Origin: Deltaproteobacteria bacterium
GTDB taxonomy: Bacteria; Desulfobacterota; Desulfuromonadia; Geobacterales; Geobacteraceae
Length of the DNA: 64,000 bases
NCBI GenBank assembly: GCA_009668975.1
Contig: SBEG01000015.1
Coordinates: 30,073-94,072 of the forward strand
Direction of reading: 5' to 3'
This document shows, piece after piece, positions 44,374 through 54,073 of the stretch. Made by a program: the position numbers and the translations under genes. Under the pieces are notes generated by a model. It did not search any database. It was not told the origin of the DNA and worked only from the letters and a program-made list of their open reading frames with translations. How positions within the stretch are numbered: position 1 is the stretch's first letter; every line of letters starts with the position of its first letter.

Positions 44374-45237
44374 ATGAAAAATTTTGTAGATCTCCATATT
44401 CATACCGTACATTCGGATGGCTGTTACACACCGGCTCAAATCGTCATGATGGCTGCGGAAAAAGGCCTGAAAGCGATTGCCATCGCCGATCACGATTCGG
44501 TTTCCGGTATTGAAGAAGCCAAGGTGATGGGGGTCCAGCTTGGCATCGAAGTGGTGCCAGCGGTTGAGCTTTCCATCGGTTTCCGTGATTATCACGACAT
44601 CCATCTGCTCGGCTACTACATTAACCACCAGGACAAAACATTTGCCACCAAGCTTTCTGAATTCCGCAAAGCCCGCGATTTACGGGGCAAGGCAATTGTT
44701 GAAAAAATCAACGGCAAACTTGCTTCCGAACGCAAAGCGAGTATCTCTTACGACGAATTGATTGATTCGTCGCAAGAGTCACTCGGCCGGCTCCACATTG
44801 CCCGGTTGCTGGTACAGCGTGGCTACGCTCGCACGGTACAGGATGCTTTCGTTCGCTATTTGCTGCCGTGCAATGTACCGAAGCGCTACTTTCCTCTCCA
44901 GGAGGCTCTTGCCGAAATTGTCAGACTAGGCGGCGTATCCGTGCTGGCACATCCCCAAAGTGTTTCCGACGATAGGAGAGTGCTGAATTCCCTTATCCGG
45001 GAGATGAAGCAGATGGGGCTGGATGGTTTGGAAGTGTTCAACAACCTTTGCTTTAAAGACGATATGATTTTTCTCGAAAGTCTCTGCCGGGAGCTTGATC
45101 TCGCGATGACCGGCGGATCAGACTTTCATGGTTTCGAGGATGATGTGCAGATCGGGATCGGCAGGGGAGCGCTTGCAGTTGCCTATCACCTGCTCGAGCC
45201 GCTTAAATCAATGTCTTCGTCAAGGACACGTATTTAA
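44374..45237 (+). CDS. PHP-domain phosphoesterase (RNase AM / nucleoside bisphosphatase-like)
   Basis: A 287-aa PHP protein. Metal-binding motifs are DLHIHTVHSDG at the N-terminus, IADHDSVSG, a VLAHPQ motif and late GGSDFHG. Close relatives (YciV/TrpH) cleave 3',5'-nucleoside bisphosphates and trim RNA 5' ends. GAGG lies just before the ATG. The short gene at 45335 follows on the same strand. Confidence 0.9.
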   Translation: MKNFVDLHIHTVHSDGCYTPAQIVMMAAEKGLKAIAIADHDSVSGIEEAKVMGVQLGIEVVPAVELSIGFRDYHDIHLLGYYINHQDKTFATKLSEFRKARDLRGKAIVEKINGKLASERKASISYDELIDSSQESLGRLHIARLLVQRGYARTVQDAFVRYLLPCNVPKRYFPLQEALAEIVRLGGVSVLAHPQSVSDDRRVLNSLIREMKQMGLDGLEVFNNLCFKDDMIFLESLCRELDLAMTGGSDFHGFEDDVQIGIGRGALAVAYHLLEPLKSMSSSRTRI

Positions 45238-45334
45238 AATGATCTCCCCCGCGAGGGAGCTTCCCTATGCCGCTGCTCCGGCCGCCGCATTCCCAGGATC
45301 CGGTTTGGGCTCTGGCATATACATAGGCAGGAAT

Positions 45335-45559
45335 ATGGCTGACGCGCGAGAAGTACTGGAAACCATGAAGCAGGTAGCAAAGATCCGCATCGAGATGCTG
45401 AGGGAAGGGACTACCTTCCACAGCAAGTCCAAGCAAGCCTATTACCTGAAGGAATATGAAGACAAGTTACGTGAAATCGAAGAGTTGATTCGCCGGATGA
45501 ATATTCGGCTGGTATATAGCAAGGGGGCTCAGGAAAAAGAAAAGCCCCCGGAAAGCTGA
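45335..45559 (+). CDS. small coiled-coil hypothetical protein (74 aa)
   Basis: Begins MADAREVLETMKQVAKIRIE; the middle (AYYLKEYEDKLREIEELIRR) is a strongly charged amphipathic helix, likely a coiled coil. The ATG at 45335 is preferred to the longer frame from 45128, which overlaps the PHP gene in another frame. AGG lies eight bases upstream. Function unknown. Confidence 0.65.
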   Translation: MADAREVLETMKQVAKIRIEMLREGTTFHSKSKQAYYLKEYEDKLREIEELIRRMNIRLVYSKGAQEKEKPPES

Positions 45560-45581
45560 ATGGAAGATAGAGGTGCAACCC

Positions 45582-45602
45582 TTGCCGCTCGTTGAGCGGC
45601 AA
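45582..45602. terminator. perfect hairpin between convergent genes
   Basis: TTGCCGCTC and GAGCGGCAA pair around a three-base loop GTT. No U-tract follows. Confidence 0.5.
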
Positions 45603-45700
45603 AGCACACGAAACTGCGTCGACCTTCTGAGAAACCTGCTCTGACTTAAGCCGGGAAAAGATCCGCAGCGCGATCCAGGCACCGCCTGAGATGACTCCTG

Positions 45701-46822
45701 CTACTCCAATCCCAGGGAGAGGGTAAGACAGGCTCTCTTTTCTTTATCTGCATAACGAATCACCAGGGGCAGGCGGTAGCGACCGTCCCCGATCGACTCA
45801 AGTGTTCCGTCAAGAGCAATTTCCGGCTGCGGCTCTTCGCCGACAGATGCACTATCCGAAACTTCAACTGACGGAGAAAGAGCAGTAGACCAGGACTCCG
45901 GTTCAGGCTCCTCGTAGATTTCGACTTCCGGCTCTGTCAGTACCTCTTCCTCGCTACCCAAAGACAGAACAAAATCGGTTGCTGGAGATGTTTCGTCGTC
46001 CGCGGTTTCCAGTGACTCAGTCAACAGTGAGAATTTTTCCGCAAACAAAACTTCTTGCTCACATAATCCTTCGTTCAGCGCAAGGTGCTCTTCCGCACGA
46101 GCAGGCACCTCGACAACCGGCTCTTCGATACCGGCGTTCAGCGCGGCCGGTTCCGATGTTTCTATCTGCTCATCCACCAACTCCTCACCTGATGCAGGCT
46201 CTCCGGCCGAGCGCAAAGACTGCTCCTCCTCCCCGAGAGGTGTATCTCGGAGCTTCTGCAGGATCAGCTTAACCATTTCGGAAAGAGTCGGCAGGACACC
46301 TTCGGCGGAGCGGGCAGCAGCCGGCAGTAGCAGTGCTTCTCCTGACTCGAGCAGGTTTTTCATATCCTCCGGGGTCATATCCCCAGCTAGGTCTTTTTTG
46401 TTAAGCTGAAAAATGCAGGGGAGTTCTTCCAGTTTCGTGTTGTGCACAGCAAGATAAGCCCGAAGATCATCGAGACTGCGGCGATTTTCCAGCATTTTGG
46501 CCGGATCCATGTCCGCAACGAAAACGATGCCGTCAACACCCTTGAGGACATTCTTCCAGACCGCATCGTCAGCAACATCACCCGGAACGGTGTAGATGTG
46601 AAAATGGAGGCTGTAATCTTTGATTCCAGCCAGTTCCGGCCGCATAAAGTCGAAGAAGACCATCCTGCCGCCCGGGGTATTCAGGAACTTGAATTTTCCC
46701 CGGTACTCAGGCTTGAGTTTGTTGTAGATAAACTCAAGATTGGTCGTCTTCCCCGCCTTGGCAGGTCCGTAGTAGACAATTTTCGCGTGTATTTCTTTTT
46801 TTGCATCATTAACCAGAGCCAT
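45701..46822 (-). CDS. MglA-like small GTPase with acidic C-terminal extension
   Basis: 373 aa. Residues about 1-195 are a Ras-like GTPase of the MglA group: P-loop YYGPAKAGKTTN, TPGGRMVFFDFM, TVPGDV (switch II region) and LNKKDLA (guanine specificity). Residues about 196-373 form a low-complexity acidic tail rich in Glu and Pro. MglA sets cell polarity and motility in deltaproteobacteria. No MglB partner is encoded nearby. It ends the operon with EF-G2, SPOR and HEAT-like genes. Confidence 0.88.
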   Translation of the reverse strand: MALVNDAKKEIHAKIVYYGPAKAGKTTNLEFIYNKLKPEYRGKFKFLNTPGGRMVFFDFMRPELAGIKDYSLHFHIYTVPGDVADDAVWKNVLKGVDGIVFVADMDPAKMLENRRSLDDLRAYLAVHNTKLEELPCIFQLNKKDLAGDMTPEDMKNLLESGEALLLPAAARSAEGVLPTLSEMVKLILQKLRDTPLGEEEQSLRSAGEPASGEELVDEQIETSEPAALNAGIEEPVVEVPARAEEHLALNEGLCEQEVLFAEKFSLLTESLETADDETSPATDFVLSLGSEEEVLTEPEVEIYEEPEPESWSTALSPSVEVSDSASVGEEPQPEIALDGTLESIGDGRYRLPLVIRYADKEKRACLTLSLGLE

Positions 46823-46833
46823 GGGAAGCCTCC

Positions 46834-47733
46834 CTATTTCTCTTTCTCTTTATTCATCAGCAACCGCCGTGCCTGTGTCGCAATAACAGACGAAACATTT
46901 TTGCTTTTTGCCAGCAACCCCAGGTCCTTGACCGTGAGTCCGGAAAGAAACCGTAAAGTATATTGTATGGGTGTTTTGGAGTTTTCCACCAGAGATTTTC
47001 TGATCTGGTAATTTTTCGTCCAGTCCTTGTTATTACATATTTCACGAAGGATATCATCGTTATTCAACTGGCACTTGGTAATGATCAGTACTTCTCCCTC
47101 CGTGATACGGGGATTTTTGATTACCGAACCGGAAACAAGCTTGTTCTTGTCCTTGACCAGGAGCATCCTCCACTCCTTGTCTCCCGTCAAGGCCATCTTT
47201 ATTTTTTCGGATACGCCCATATCCATGGCAAGCTGGTAGGTGGATTTAAATTCTTCTTCGACTTCATCCTCCAGCTCTTCAGCAAAGCTTTCTTCACTTG
47301 CGTCGCCCTCGGCGGTTTCGCTTTCCGGGTCACTACTTGTTGAGGTATTCTCGTTTGTTTGCTGAGAACAATCAGCCAGATAGCGGAGCGTCTGATCGTC
47401 TGCAGCGGGGTTGAGAGAAATTACTTCCGCGACTTTCTGCTTCTTCCCGTGAATTTTGGCCAGAAGTAGCAGAATACCCGGATGAACAGACCGATCGTCA
47501 CAGATTTCAAGCAGCAGTTGCCCGGAGAGCCCATGAAGTCCTGAAACCGCGGCAGACCTTATTTCAGGATCAGGATCACGAGAGAGATAATAGAGAACAA
47601 GGGGAATCTCCGCAGGCAGAAATTTCACCTCGCCTTGCACGGCTTTCAGCTTCTCTGATTTTGGCGTGTCCGGCTGAACATAACGCGCGGCATCACGAGA
47701 TATGCTAACGGTTATTTTTTTTGAATCTGCCAT
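46834..47733 (-). CDS. HEAT-like repeat hypothetical protein (299 aa)
   Basis: A soluble helical protein. The first part has HEAT-like units (RDPDPEIRSAAVSGLHGL), the middle is a strongly acidic linker (EELEDEVEEEF), and the second half contains repeated helices of the type KSLVENSKTPIQYTLRFLSG. It resembles scaffold proteins, function unknown. It lies 11 bp before mglA and 6 bp after the SPOR gene. Confidence 0.75.
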   Translation of the reverse strand: MADSKKITVSISRDAARYVQPDTPKSEKLKAVQGEVKFLPAEIPLVLYYLSRDPDPEIRSAAVSGLHGLSGQLLLEICDDRSVHPGILLLLAKIHGKKQKVAEVISLNPAADDQTLRYLADCSQQTNENTSTSSDPESETAEGDASEESFAEELEDEVEEEFKSTYQLAMDMGVSEKIKMALTGDKEWRMLLVKDKNKLVSGSVIKNPRITEGEVLIITKCQLNNDDILREICNNKDWTKNYQIRKSLVENSKTPIQYTLRFLSGLTVKDLGLLAKSKNVSSVIATQARRLLMNKEKEK

Positions 47734-47739
47734 AAGGAC

Positions 47740-48912
47740 TTATTTCGCCAACAGAACAGGGTAGGGCTTAAAGCCGAGTTTCTGCAAGCTTTTCGCACTT
47801 TTCAACGCGCTATCCCTCGTCGGGTAACTCCCCACAGAAAGCGAATAGGTGGTAACCGGAGCCTGCGTTTTTTTCAGAATCGGAACAAAGCCCTGCTTCC
47901 GCAAACGCTCCTGTTCCTGGACAGCCCTATCCTGGTCAAAGTAGGAACCGGCATAGATCGCAAATTTAGTGTTTTCCCGAAGAAAAAAGGCATCCTTGCT
48001 GGCCTTCTTCACCTTGGCAAGTTCTTCTTGAGCTTCCTGAGCAGATGAAACCTCCGCAACAAGCAGCCTGGTCATCGGCTCACTTCTCAAATTTCCCGGC
48101 ACAACTTTGGTCTGTAATCCTGCTTTCTCCAACTTTGCCTTAGCGGTACTCATTGACGACTTGAGAACATAGTTCCCGACAACCAGGGTATAGTGCTCGC
48201 CAGCCTTTTTTGTACCGGCCTGGTCGATAGTCCCACTTTGTTTCGGCGTTACCTTCTTCAGCGGAATTTCGGCGATTTTCCCGCTCACGATTTTTTGCCC
48301 GGCGACGGGCTTCTTTGTCTCCCCGCCTGTTCCGGGAATCGGGCGGGAGCCAGCTTTGGCCAGATCCGTCGATGAGGTTGTTTTTATATCGGGTTGCTTC
48401 TGCTGGGCAGATTTTTTGCTGCTGCCTGAAGAGTCCAAAGCCGGTTTGGCCGACGCCGTTTTCTTTGTTGCCGGCACCTTGATTGGTTTCTCACTTTTGC
48501 CGGCAGCAGCTTTATTCGTTTGTCCCGTCTTCAGTGGCGTAGTTGCCGGCTTTTCTGCCGCCGGTGCGGGTTTTGCAACTTTTTGTACCAATGGCTCTCC
48601 AGGGGGAATCGCTAAATCCGTTATCACTTTACCCGCTGGAGGAGTTTCGGGAGGAGGCGAAACCGCCTCCTCCGCGGAAGTTACAGGGGTTTGCACCAGA
48701 CGCTCCGGAAGGGGTTTTCTGACTTCGGATGAATAAACGTCCGATTGACCCGGCGTCTCTTCCTTGGTCCTCAACACATCGGTAAAAAAGTAAAAATAGC
48801 CAAAGCAGACCGCAAGGGCAAAGAGAAGAAACAGAATACCTTTAACGCTGCTCCCTCTGGAGCCGGCAAGACCGTTTTTCCTCTCGCTCACGGACAACCC
48901 TTTTTTTACCAT
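47740..48912 (-). CDS. SPOR-domain membrane protein
   Basis: 390 aa with one N-terminal membrane segment (GILFLLFALAVCFGYFYFF). A Pro/Lys/Ala-rich linker of about 180 residues is followed by a C-terminal part with SPOR-type repeats (HYTLVVGNYVLKSSMSTAKA, FAIYAGSYFDQDRAVQEQER, YSLSVGSYPTRDSALKSA). SPOR domains bind denuded septal peptidoglycan. It lies between EF-G2 and the HEAT-like gene. Confidence 0.9.
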   Translation of the reverse strand: MVKKGLSVSERKNGLAGSRGSSVKGILFLLFALAVCFGYFYFFTDVLRTKEETPGQSDVYSSEVRKPLPERLVQTPVTSAEEAVSPPPETPPAGKVITDLAIPPGEPLVQKVAKPAPAAEKPATTPLKTGQTNKAAAGKSEKPIKVPATKKTASAKPALDSSGSSKKSAQQKQPDIKTTSSTDLAKAGSRPIPGTGGETKKPVAGQKIVSGKIAEIPLKKVTPKQSGTIDQAGTKKAGEHYTLVVGNYVLKSSMSTAKAKLEKAGLQTKVVPGNLRSEPMTRLLVAEVSSAQEAQEELAKVKKASKDAFFLRENTKFAIYAGSYFDQDRAVQEQERLRKQGFVPILKKTQAPVTTYSLSVGSYPTRDSALKSAKSLQKLGFKPYPVLLAK

Positions 48913-48943
48913 CTGATCTTCCCCCTTCGCTGTCGCCGTTCAA

Positions 48944-51040
48944 TTAATGTGCTGCTTTCCCTTTGTTGTTCTGCTCTGCTTCTTGAATCACTTTCTGGGC
49001 CATATGACTGGGAACCTCCTCATAATGGGAAAATTCCGCAGTAAAAAGCCCTCGATCACTGGTCATGGAGCGAAGATCATTGGCATAGGATAGCATTTCC
49101 GCCATGGGAACGACAGCTCTGATGATTTGCGAATTGGCCTTCGGCTCGACCCCGACAACCTTGCCCCGTCGAGCATTGAGATCACCGATGACATCGCCCA
49201 TATTATCTTCAGGCACGGTAATTTTCATCTTCATGATCGGTTCAAGCAGCACCGGCTTTGCCATTTCCATCGCTTTTTTGAAGGCCATGGAACCGGCAAT
49301 CTTGAATGCCATTTCCGAAGAGTCAACGGTGTGAAAGGAGCCGTCATAGAGGACGGCCTTGAAATCGATCACCGGATAACCGGCCAGAGTGCCCTCGAGC
49401 GAGGCTTCCTGAATGCCCTTGTCGACAGCGGGTATATAGGTCTTGGGAATTACCCCGCCCACGATCTTATCTTCGAACAGGTACCCGTCACCACGGGCCT
49501 GCGGAACAAACTCAACCCAGCAGTCACCGTATTGCCCGCGGCCGCCGGATTGTTTTTTATATTTCCCCTGCACTTTGACCGCTGCTTTCATCGTCTCCAG
49601 ATAGGGGACCTTCGGCGTTTTGAGTTCCACTTCGACACTGAATTTTCGTTTCAGTTTCTCTATCGTTACTTCCAGATGAACCTGCCCCATTCCGGAGATG
49701 ATCAATTCTTTCGTTTGATCATCTCGTCGCAGAGTGATTGTCGGATCTTCTTCCATCAGCCGCTGCAAGGCACCGTGGATTTTATCCTCATCATTTTTCG
49801 TCTTGGGCTGGATGGCATAGGAAATAACCGGTTCAAGCGTTGTGGCCGGCTCGTAGACAATCGGCATGTCGGCACTGCACAGGGTATCGCCACTCACCGT
49901 CTCTTTCAGTTTGGCAACAGCAACGATATCCCCTGCCACGGCTTGTTTGATGGGCTTCTGTTTTTTCCCTTCCAGTTCGTAAATCTGTCCGATGCGCTCC
50001 ATGCAGTCGCGAGACGAGTTGTAGATGGTCGAATCGGAGTTCAGCACGCCAGAGTAAACCCGGAAAACGGAAATTTTACCCGTATAGGGGTCTGAGGTGG
50101 TCTTGAATACCAGCGCGGAGAATGGCGCTGATTCTTCCGGAGCTCGCTCCTCAACCTCATTGGTCTTGGGATTAATCCCGGAAACGCTTCCGCGGTCAAG
50201 GGGAGACGGCAGACAGTGGCAAATGTAGTCAAGCAATTGGGGCACGCCGATGTTCATGGTCGCGGAACCGCAGAAAACCGGAGTAAAGGTATTGCGCAGG
50301 GTGCCGACCCTCAGACCATCAAGAATTTCCTCTTCCGAGAGTTCGCCGACCTCGAGGAACTTCTCCGTTAATGCATCATAGGCCTCGGCAACTGTCTCAA
50401 CCAGTTTTTCCCGCATGCTTTCCGCATCGGCTCGATAGGCAGCAGGGATTTCAATTTCAGTGAAGGCACCGGAAAGATCCTTGGTAAATCGATAGGCCTT
50501 CATCTTTACCAGATCAATAACACCCTCAAAACTCTCTTCCGCCCCGAGGGGAATTTGTACGGCAACCGCCCGGGCCCCCAAGGCCTTTTCCATATCGCCC
50601 ATGGCCCGGAGAAAATTGGCGCGTTCCCGGTCCATTTTGTTGACGAAAGCGATGCGGGGAATCTCGGCCTCATTGGCCCACTCCCACACTTCTTCCGTCT
50701 GAACCTTGACGCCCGAAATAGCGGAGATAATGACAACCGCACCCCCGAGAACCCTGAGACAGGAACGGGTATCAGCGATAAAATCGCCATACCCCGGAGT
50801 GTCGACAATGTGCAGCGAATGACCATTCCATTCACCATGGTTGATGGCGGATGAAACCGTTATGTGCCGTTTGACCTCTTCCGGTTCGAAATCTGTTGAC
50901 GTTGTTCCGTCATCAACACGCCCCAGACGATCAATTGTCCCGGCAGCGAACAGGACAGCCTCGGTCAGGGACGTTTTCCCCGCACCTCCATGGGCCACAA
51001 TTCCAACGTTTCTCACTTTTGCGGTGTCACATTTTGCCAT
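48944..51040 (-). CDS. elongation factor G, subfamily 2 (EF-G2)
   Basis: A 698-aa translational GTPase with all five EF-G domains. G1 is AHGGAGKTSL and G4 is NKMD. The switch II motif reads DTPGYGDF, where canonical EF-G has DTPGHVDF, so the catalytic His is Tyr, as in the EF-G-2 type. Such paralogues bind the ribosome but their role differs from the main EF-G and is poorly known. The ATG at 51040 has AAGGGGG upstream. It heads an operon with SPOR, HEAT-like and MglA genes. Confidence 0.92.
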   Translation of the reverse strand: MAKCDTAKVRNVGIVAHGGAGKTSLTEAVLFAAGTIDRLGRVDDGTTSTDFEPEEVKRHITVSSAINHGEWNGHSLHIVDTPGYGDFIADTRSCLRVLGGAVVIISAISGVKVQTEEVWEWANEAEIPRIAFVNKMDRERANFLRAMGDMEKALGARAVAVQIPLGAEESFEGVIDLVKMKAYRFTKDLSGAFTEIEIPAAYRADAESMREKLVETVAEAYDALTEKFLEVGELSEEEILDGLRVGTLRNTFTPVFCGSATMNIGVPQLLDYICHCLPSPLDRGSVSGINPKTNEVEERAPEESAPFSALVFKTTSDPYTGKISVFRVYSGVLNSDSTIYNSSRDCMERIGQIYELEGKKQKPIKQAVAGDIVAVAKLKETVSGDTLCSADMPIVYEPATTLEPVISYAIQPKTKNDEDKIHGALQRLMEEDPTITLRRDDQTKELIISGMGQVHLEVTIEKLKRKFSVEVELKTPKVPYLETMKAAVKVQGKYKKQSGGRGQYGDCWVEFVPQARGDGYLFEDKIVGGVIPKTYIPAVDKGIQEASLEGTLAGYPVIDFKAVLYDGSFHTVDSSEMAFKIAGSMAFKKAMEMAKPVLLEPIMKMKITVPEDNMGDVIGDLNARRGKVVGVEPKANSQIIRAVVPMAEMLSYANDLRSMTSDRGLFTAEFSHYEEVPSHMAQKVIQEAEQNNKGKAAH

Positions 51041-51384
51041 AAAGCCCCCTTGCTTATGTAATAGGTAGTACAACTCCTACATGACTCCGAAGGGAAATCT
51101 CTCTGTCACCCCCAAAATAAATATCTCTGCTGTAATTCTGTTTTCAACCTTGATGCACTCGCAAAAAGTCCGGAAAGGCGTTTTCCGTCATTCCGGCAAA
51201 AGCCGGAATCCAGTCTTTTCAATGTGCTGCAAACCCCTGCCCCCCCGGCTTTCGCCGGGGTGAACGGTTTTTGCGAATCTATTATCCGTGCATTCTGAAA
51301 CATAACCACCACCGGACCGTCGGAAACCACTGAAAATATAACGATATATAGCCACTCGTCTATTCAGGTCCGGAAGTTCCTAGA
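51041..51384. other. 344-bp intergenic region
   Basis: It lies between coaX and the EF-G2 gene, both on the minus strand, and must hold the EF-G2 promoter. Apart from the inverted-repeat element at 51159-51277 I recognise nothing. Confidence 0.5.
51159..51277. repeat. 119-bp inverted-repeat element with internal hairpins
   Basis: TCGCAAAAA at one end and TTTTTGCGA at the other are exact inverted matches. Inside are two hairpins, ATTCCGGCAAAAGCCGGAAT and CCCCGGCTTTCGCCGGGG. This is the layout of REP-like intergenic elements. Confidence 0.75.
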
Positions 51385-52170
51385 TCAGCCGGTGACGGCC
51401 GCCGCTTGGCTATTCCGCTCATAGAGTATCCGTAATCCTTCCAAGGTAAGGAATTCATGAACCTCTTCGATGGTTTTTGATTCTTCGGCAATCAATTTTG
51501 CCAGTCCCCCAGTAGCGATAACACGAGGATTCTCCCGGCTTTCCGATTTAATTCTCGTGACAATTTCGTCCACCAGCCCGACATAGCCGAAGAAAATCCC
51601 CGCCTGCATCGCGCCAACAGTATTTTTTGCGATTATCGAGGATGGCTTGACTACATCCACTCTCGGGAGCTTGCTTGCCTTCTGAAACAGCGCCTCAGCG
51701 GAAATCATTATCCCGGGTGCTATGACACCGCCGCAATAATGTCCCTTGGCATTTACCAGATCAAAGGTCGTCGCTGTTCCAAAGTCTACGATAATGAGAG
51801 CAGTGCTGTATTTTTCGTATGCAGCCACCGCATTGACGATACGATCAGCGCCGACTTCCTTGGGATTCTCATAGTGGATCGGCATGCCGGTTTTAATTCC
51901 GGGACCGACCACGTAAGGTTTCAGGTTGAAATAGCGGAGCGACATCCGTTCCAGAACCCCGGTCAAAGCCGGCACGACGGATGATAGTATTATATCCGCA
52001 ACCGAAGCGCACTCAATCCCTGAAAAGTGAAAGAGTTCGCGGATCAGAATTGCATATTCATCAACAGTCTTGGCTGTGTCGGTTGCAATCCGCCAATCCC
52101 TCACGAGGCGGTCACCTTCGTACAAGCCAAGCACCATGTTCGTATTGCCCACATCAATGACAAATAACAC
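51385..52170 (-). CDS. coaX: type III pantothenate kinase
   Basis: A 261-aa CoaX enzyme: [12 protein letters not shown] at the N-terminus (ATP-phosphate site), [12 protein letters not shown] (about residue 109), [11 protein letters not shown] and the late GGLAKLI. It phosphorylates pantothenate in coenzyme A synthesis. The start is GTG 52170 with GGAGAG upstream. It follows birA by 62 bp. Confidence 0.95.
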   Translation of the reverse strand: MLFVIDVGNTNMVLGLYEGDRLVRDWRIATDTAKTVDEYAILIRELFHFSGIECASVADIILSSVVPALTGVLERMSLRYFNLKPYVVGPGIKTGMPIHYENPKEVGADRIVNAVAAYEKYSTALIIVDFGTATTFDLVNAKGHYCGGVIAPGIMISAEALFQKASKLPRVDVVKPSSIIAKNTVGAMQAGIFFGYVGLVDEIVTRIKSESRENPRVIATGGLAKLIAEESKTIEEVHEFLTLEGLRILYERNSQAAAVTG

Positions 52171-52232
52171 GCAGACACTCTCCTACATAAGCAATGAATA
52201 CGAAACGCCCCGGCAGCAGGCGTCGTTGGCAG

Positions 52233-53246
52233 CTACAGGACCGTGACATCTCCGGCAAGCACCCGTTCCTGAGTCCCATCCCCACGAGTAATCAGAAGCG
52301 CACCATCATTGTCGACGCCACTGACCACTCCTTCCGTTTCCCCGTTCCCGAAAGAGACCCTGACCCTTCGACCCTGAACCGTACTTCGCGCAAGCCACTC
52401 CTCCCGGATACCAGTAAACCCATGAGCCAGGTAGTCGTCATAGAGCACATCAAGAGAAGTGAGGAGTGCCTTGGTAAAGTCGACACGATTGATGGATACG
52501 CCTTTCTCCAGGAACAGGGAGGTGGCAGGCTGGCGCAAATCGTTCGGAAATTGCTCCCGTTCCATGTTGATGTTGACTCCGATTCCAAGAACGACGCAAT
52601 GAATGGTGTCTGTTTCGGCACTCATCTCATTGAGAAGACCGGCGACCTTCCGGCCATTCAACAGCACATCGTTCGGCCATTTGATCGTCGGCTGCAATTG
52701 AGCAACCTCTTCGATTGCCCTGGCTACCGCAACCGCGGAAAGAAAGGTTAACTGGGGAGCCCTGACCGGTGACATGGGGGGACGCAAAATCACGGAACAA
52801 TAGAGGTTTACCCCGGGAGGCGATTCCCAATGCCTGCCAAGACGGCCTTTCCCGCCGGTCTGCGCTTCGGCAATCACAACAGTACCTTCCGGAGCGGAAT
52901 TTTCCGCGAGACGGAAGGCCAGGAGGTTGGTCGACTCGGTTTCCCGAACACTGGAAATCTGACAACCGATTCGTGTTGTTTGTAGCCCGGAAGTTACTTC
53001 AAGGGAGGTAAGGACATCTGGAGCGGCAAGAAAGCGGTACCCTCGTGAGGGTATGGATTCAATCTGATATCCTTGCGAAAGCAGATTTTTAACATGTTTC
53101 CAGACAGCAGTACGAGATACCTTCAGTGCGGTTCCGAGCTCTTCGCCGGAAATTACTTGCTCATTTCTACCACGAAAGAGTTCCAGCATTCTCTGTTCGA
53201 GGGGCTTTTTTTTGCCATCGATACTGGGTGTGTCCGTTTCCTTCAC
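52233..53246 (-). CDS. birA: biotin-protein ligase / biotin operon repressor
   Basis: 337 aa. The N-terminal winged helix (SGEELGTALKVSRTAVWKHV) suggests repressor ability. The ligase domain has QTGGKGRLGRHW (biotinyl-AMP loop), KWPNDVLLNGRKVAGLL and a C-terminal SH3-like part. It attaches biotin to carboxylases. The start is GTG at 53246, overlapping the nadC stop by one base (TAGTG). Confidence 0.95.
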   Translation of the reverse strand: MKETDTPSIDGKKKPLEQRMLELFRGRNEQVISGEELGTALKVSRTAVWKHVKNLLSQGYQIESIPSRGYRFLAAPDVLTSLEVTSGLQTTRIGCQISSVRETESTNLLAFRLAENSAPEGTVVIAEAQTGGKGRLGRHWESPPGVNLYCSVILRPPMSPVRAPQLTFLSAVAVARAIEEVAQLQPTIKWPNDVLLNGRKVAGLLNEMSAETDTIHCVVLGIGVNINMEREQFPNDLRQPATSLFLEKGVSINRVDFTKALLTSLDVLYDDYLAHGFTGIREEWLARSTVQGRRVRVSFGNGETEGVVSGVDNDGALLITRGDGTQERVLAGDVTVL

Positions 53247-54073
53247 TACTCCCCCAAAAGCATGGAGATATCCATCGCACGAGCCGAATGGGTTAACGCG
53301 CCAACAGAGATTATATCAACGCCTGTTGCGGCTATTGCAGCAATGGTTTCCAGAGAAACTCCGCCGGAAGCCTCGCACAGAGAACGACCATCGATCATGG
53401 CAACTGCCCGTCGCATCGTTTGCAGGTCCATATTGTCCAACATGATTATATCGGCACCGGCAGTAAGAGCCTCTGCTACCTGGTCTAAATTCTCCGTTTC
53501 CACTTCTACCTTCATGGTATGGGGAACAAAGGCGCGGGCTCGTGCAATCGCAACGGAAATACCGCCGGCAGCGGCGATATGGTTCTCTTTTATCAGAACA
53601 GCATCATAAAGCCCGGTGCGATGGTTACTCCCCCCGCCAACACGAACAGCATGTTTTTCCAGCTGACGTAATCCAGGAGTGGTCTTTCTGGTATCAACGA
53701 CTTTCGCAGTGGTCCCGGCAACCGCCTCTTTATAGCGGGCAGTCAACGTTGCGATGCCGGACATTCTTTGCAGGAGATTCAATGACACTCTCTCCGCCTG
53801 AAGCAGAGACGCAGCATCACCGGTAATGTCCGCAATGACATCCCCGGCCATTAACCGTGCCCCGTCCGCAAAGCGGGCGCTAAAACGTACTTCCGGGTCA
53901 ACAATGACAAAAACGCGAGCAGCGACTTCAATACCGGCCAGCACCATCGGCTCTTTTGCGATCAACCTCGCCTGCGCGGCGCGTTTTTCCGGGACAACGG
54001 CCATGGTGGTAATATCACCGGTGTGAATGTCTTCAAGTAGGGCATTTTCGATTATTTTATCAATCCCCAGCAT
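53246..54073 (-). CDS. nadC: nicotinate-nucleotide pyrophosphorylase (carboxylating)
   Basis: A 275-aa quinolinate phosphoribosyltransferase of NAD synthesis: EDIHTGDITT at the N-terminus, NLLQRMSGIAT, the active-site DTRKTTPGLRQLEKHAVR and GGGSNHRTGLYDAVLIK, and VEVETENLDQ. GGGAG lies before the ATG. First gene of nadC-birA-coaX, a cofactor operon. Confidence 0.96.
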   Translation of the reverse strand: MLGIDKIIENALLEDIHTGDITTMAVVPEKRAAQARLIAKEPMVLAGIEVAARVFVIVDPEVRFSARFADGARLMAGDVIADITGDAASLLQAERVSLNLLQRMSGIATLTARYKEAVAGTTAKVVDTRKTTPGLRQLEKHAVRVGGGSNHRTGLYDAVLIKENHIAAAGGISVAIARARAFVPHTMKVEVETENLDQVAEALTAGADIIMLDNMDLQTMRRAVAMIDGRSLCEASGGVSLETIAAIAATGVDIISVGALTHSARAMDISMLLGE

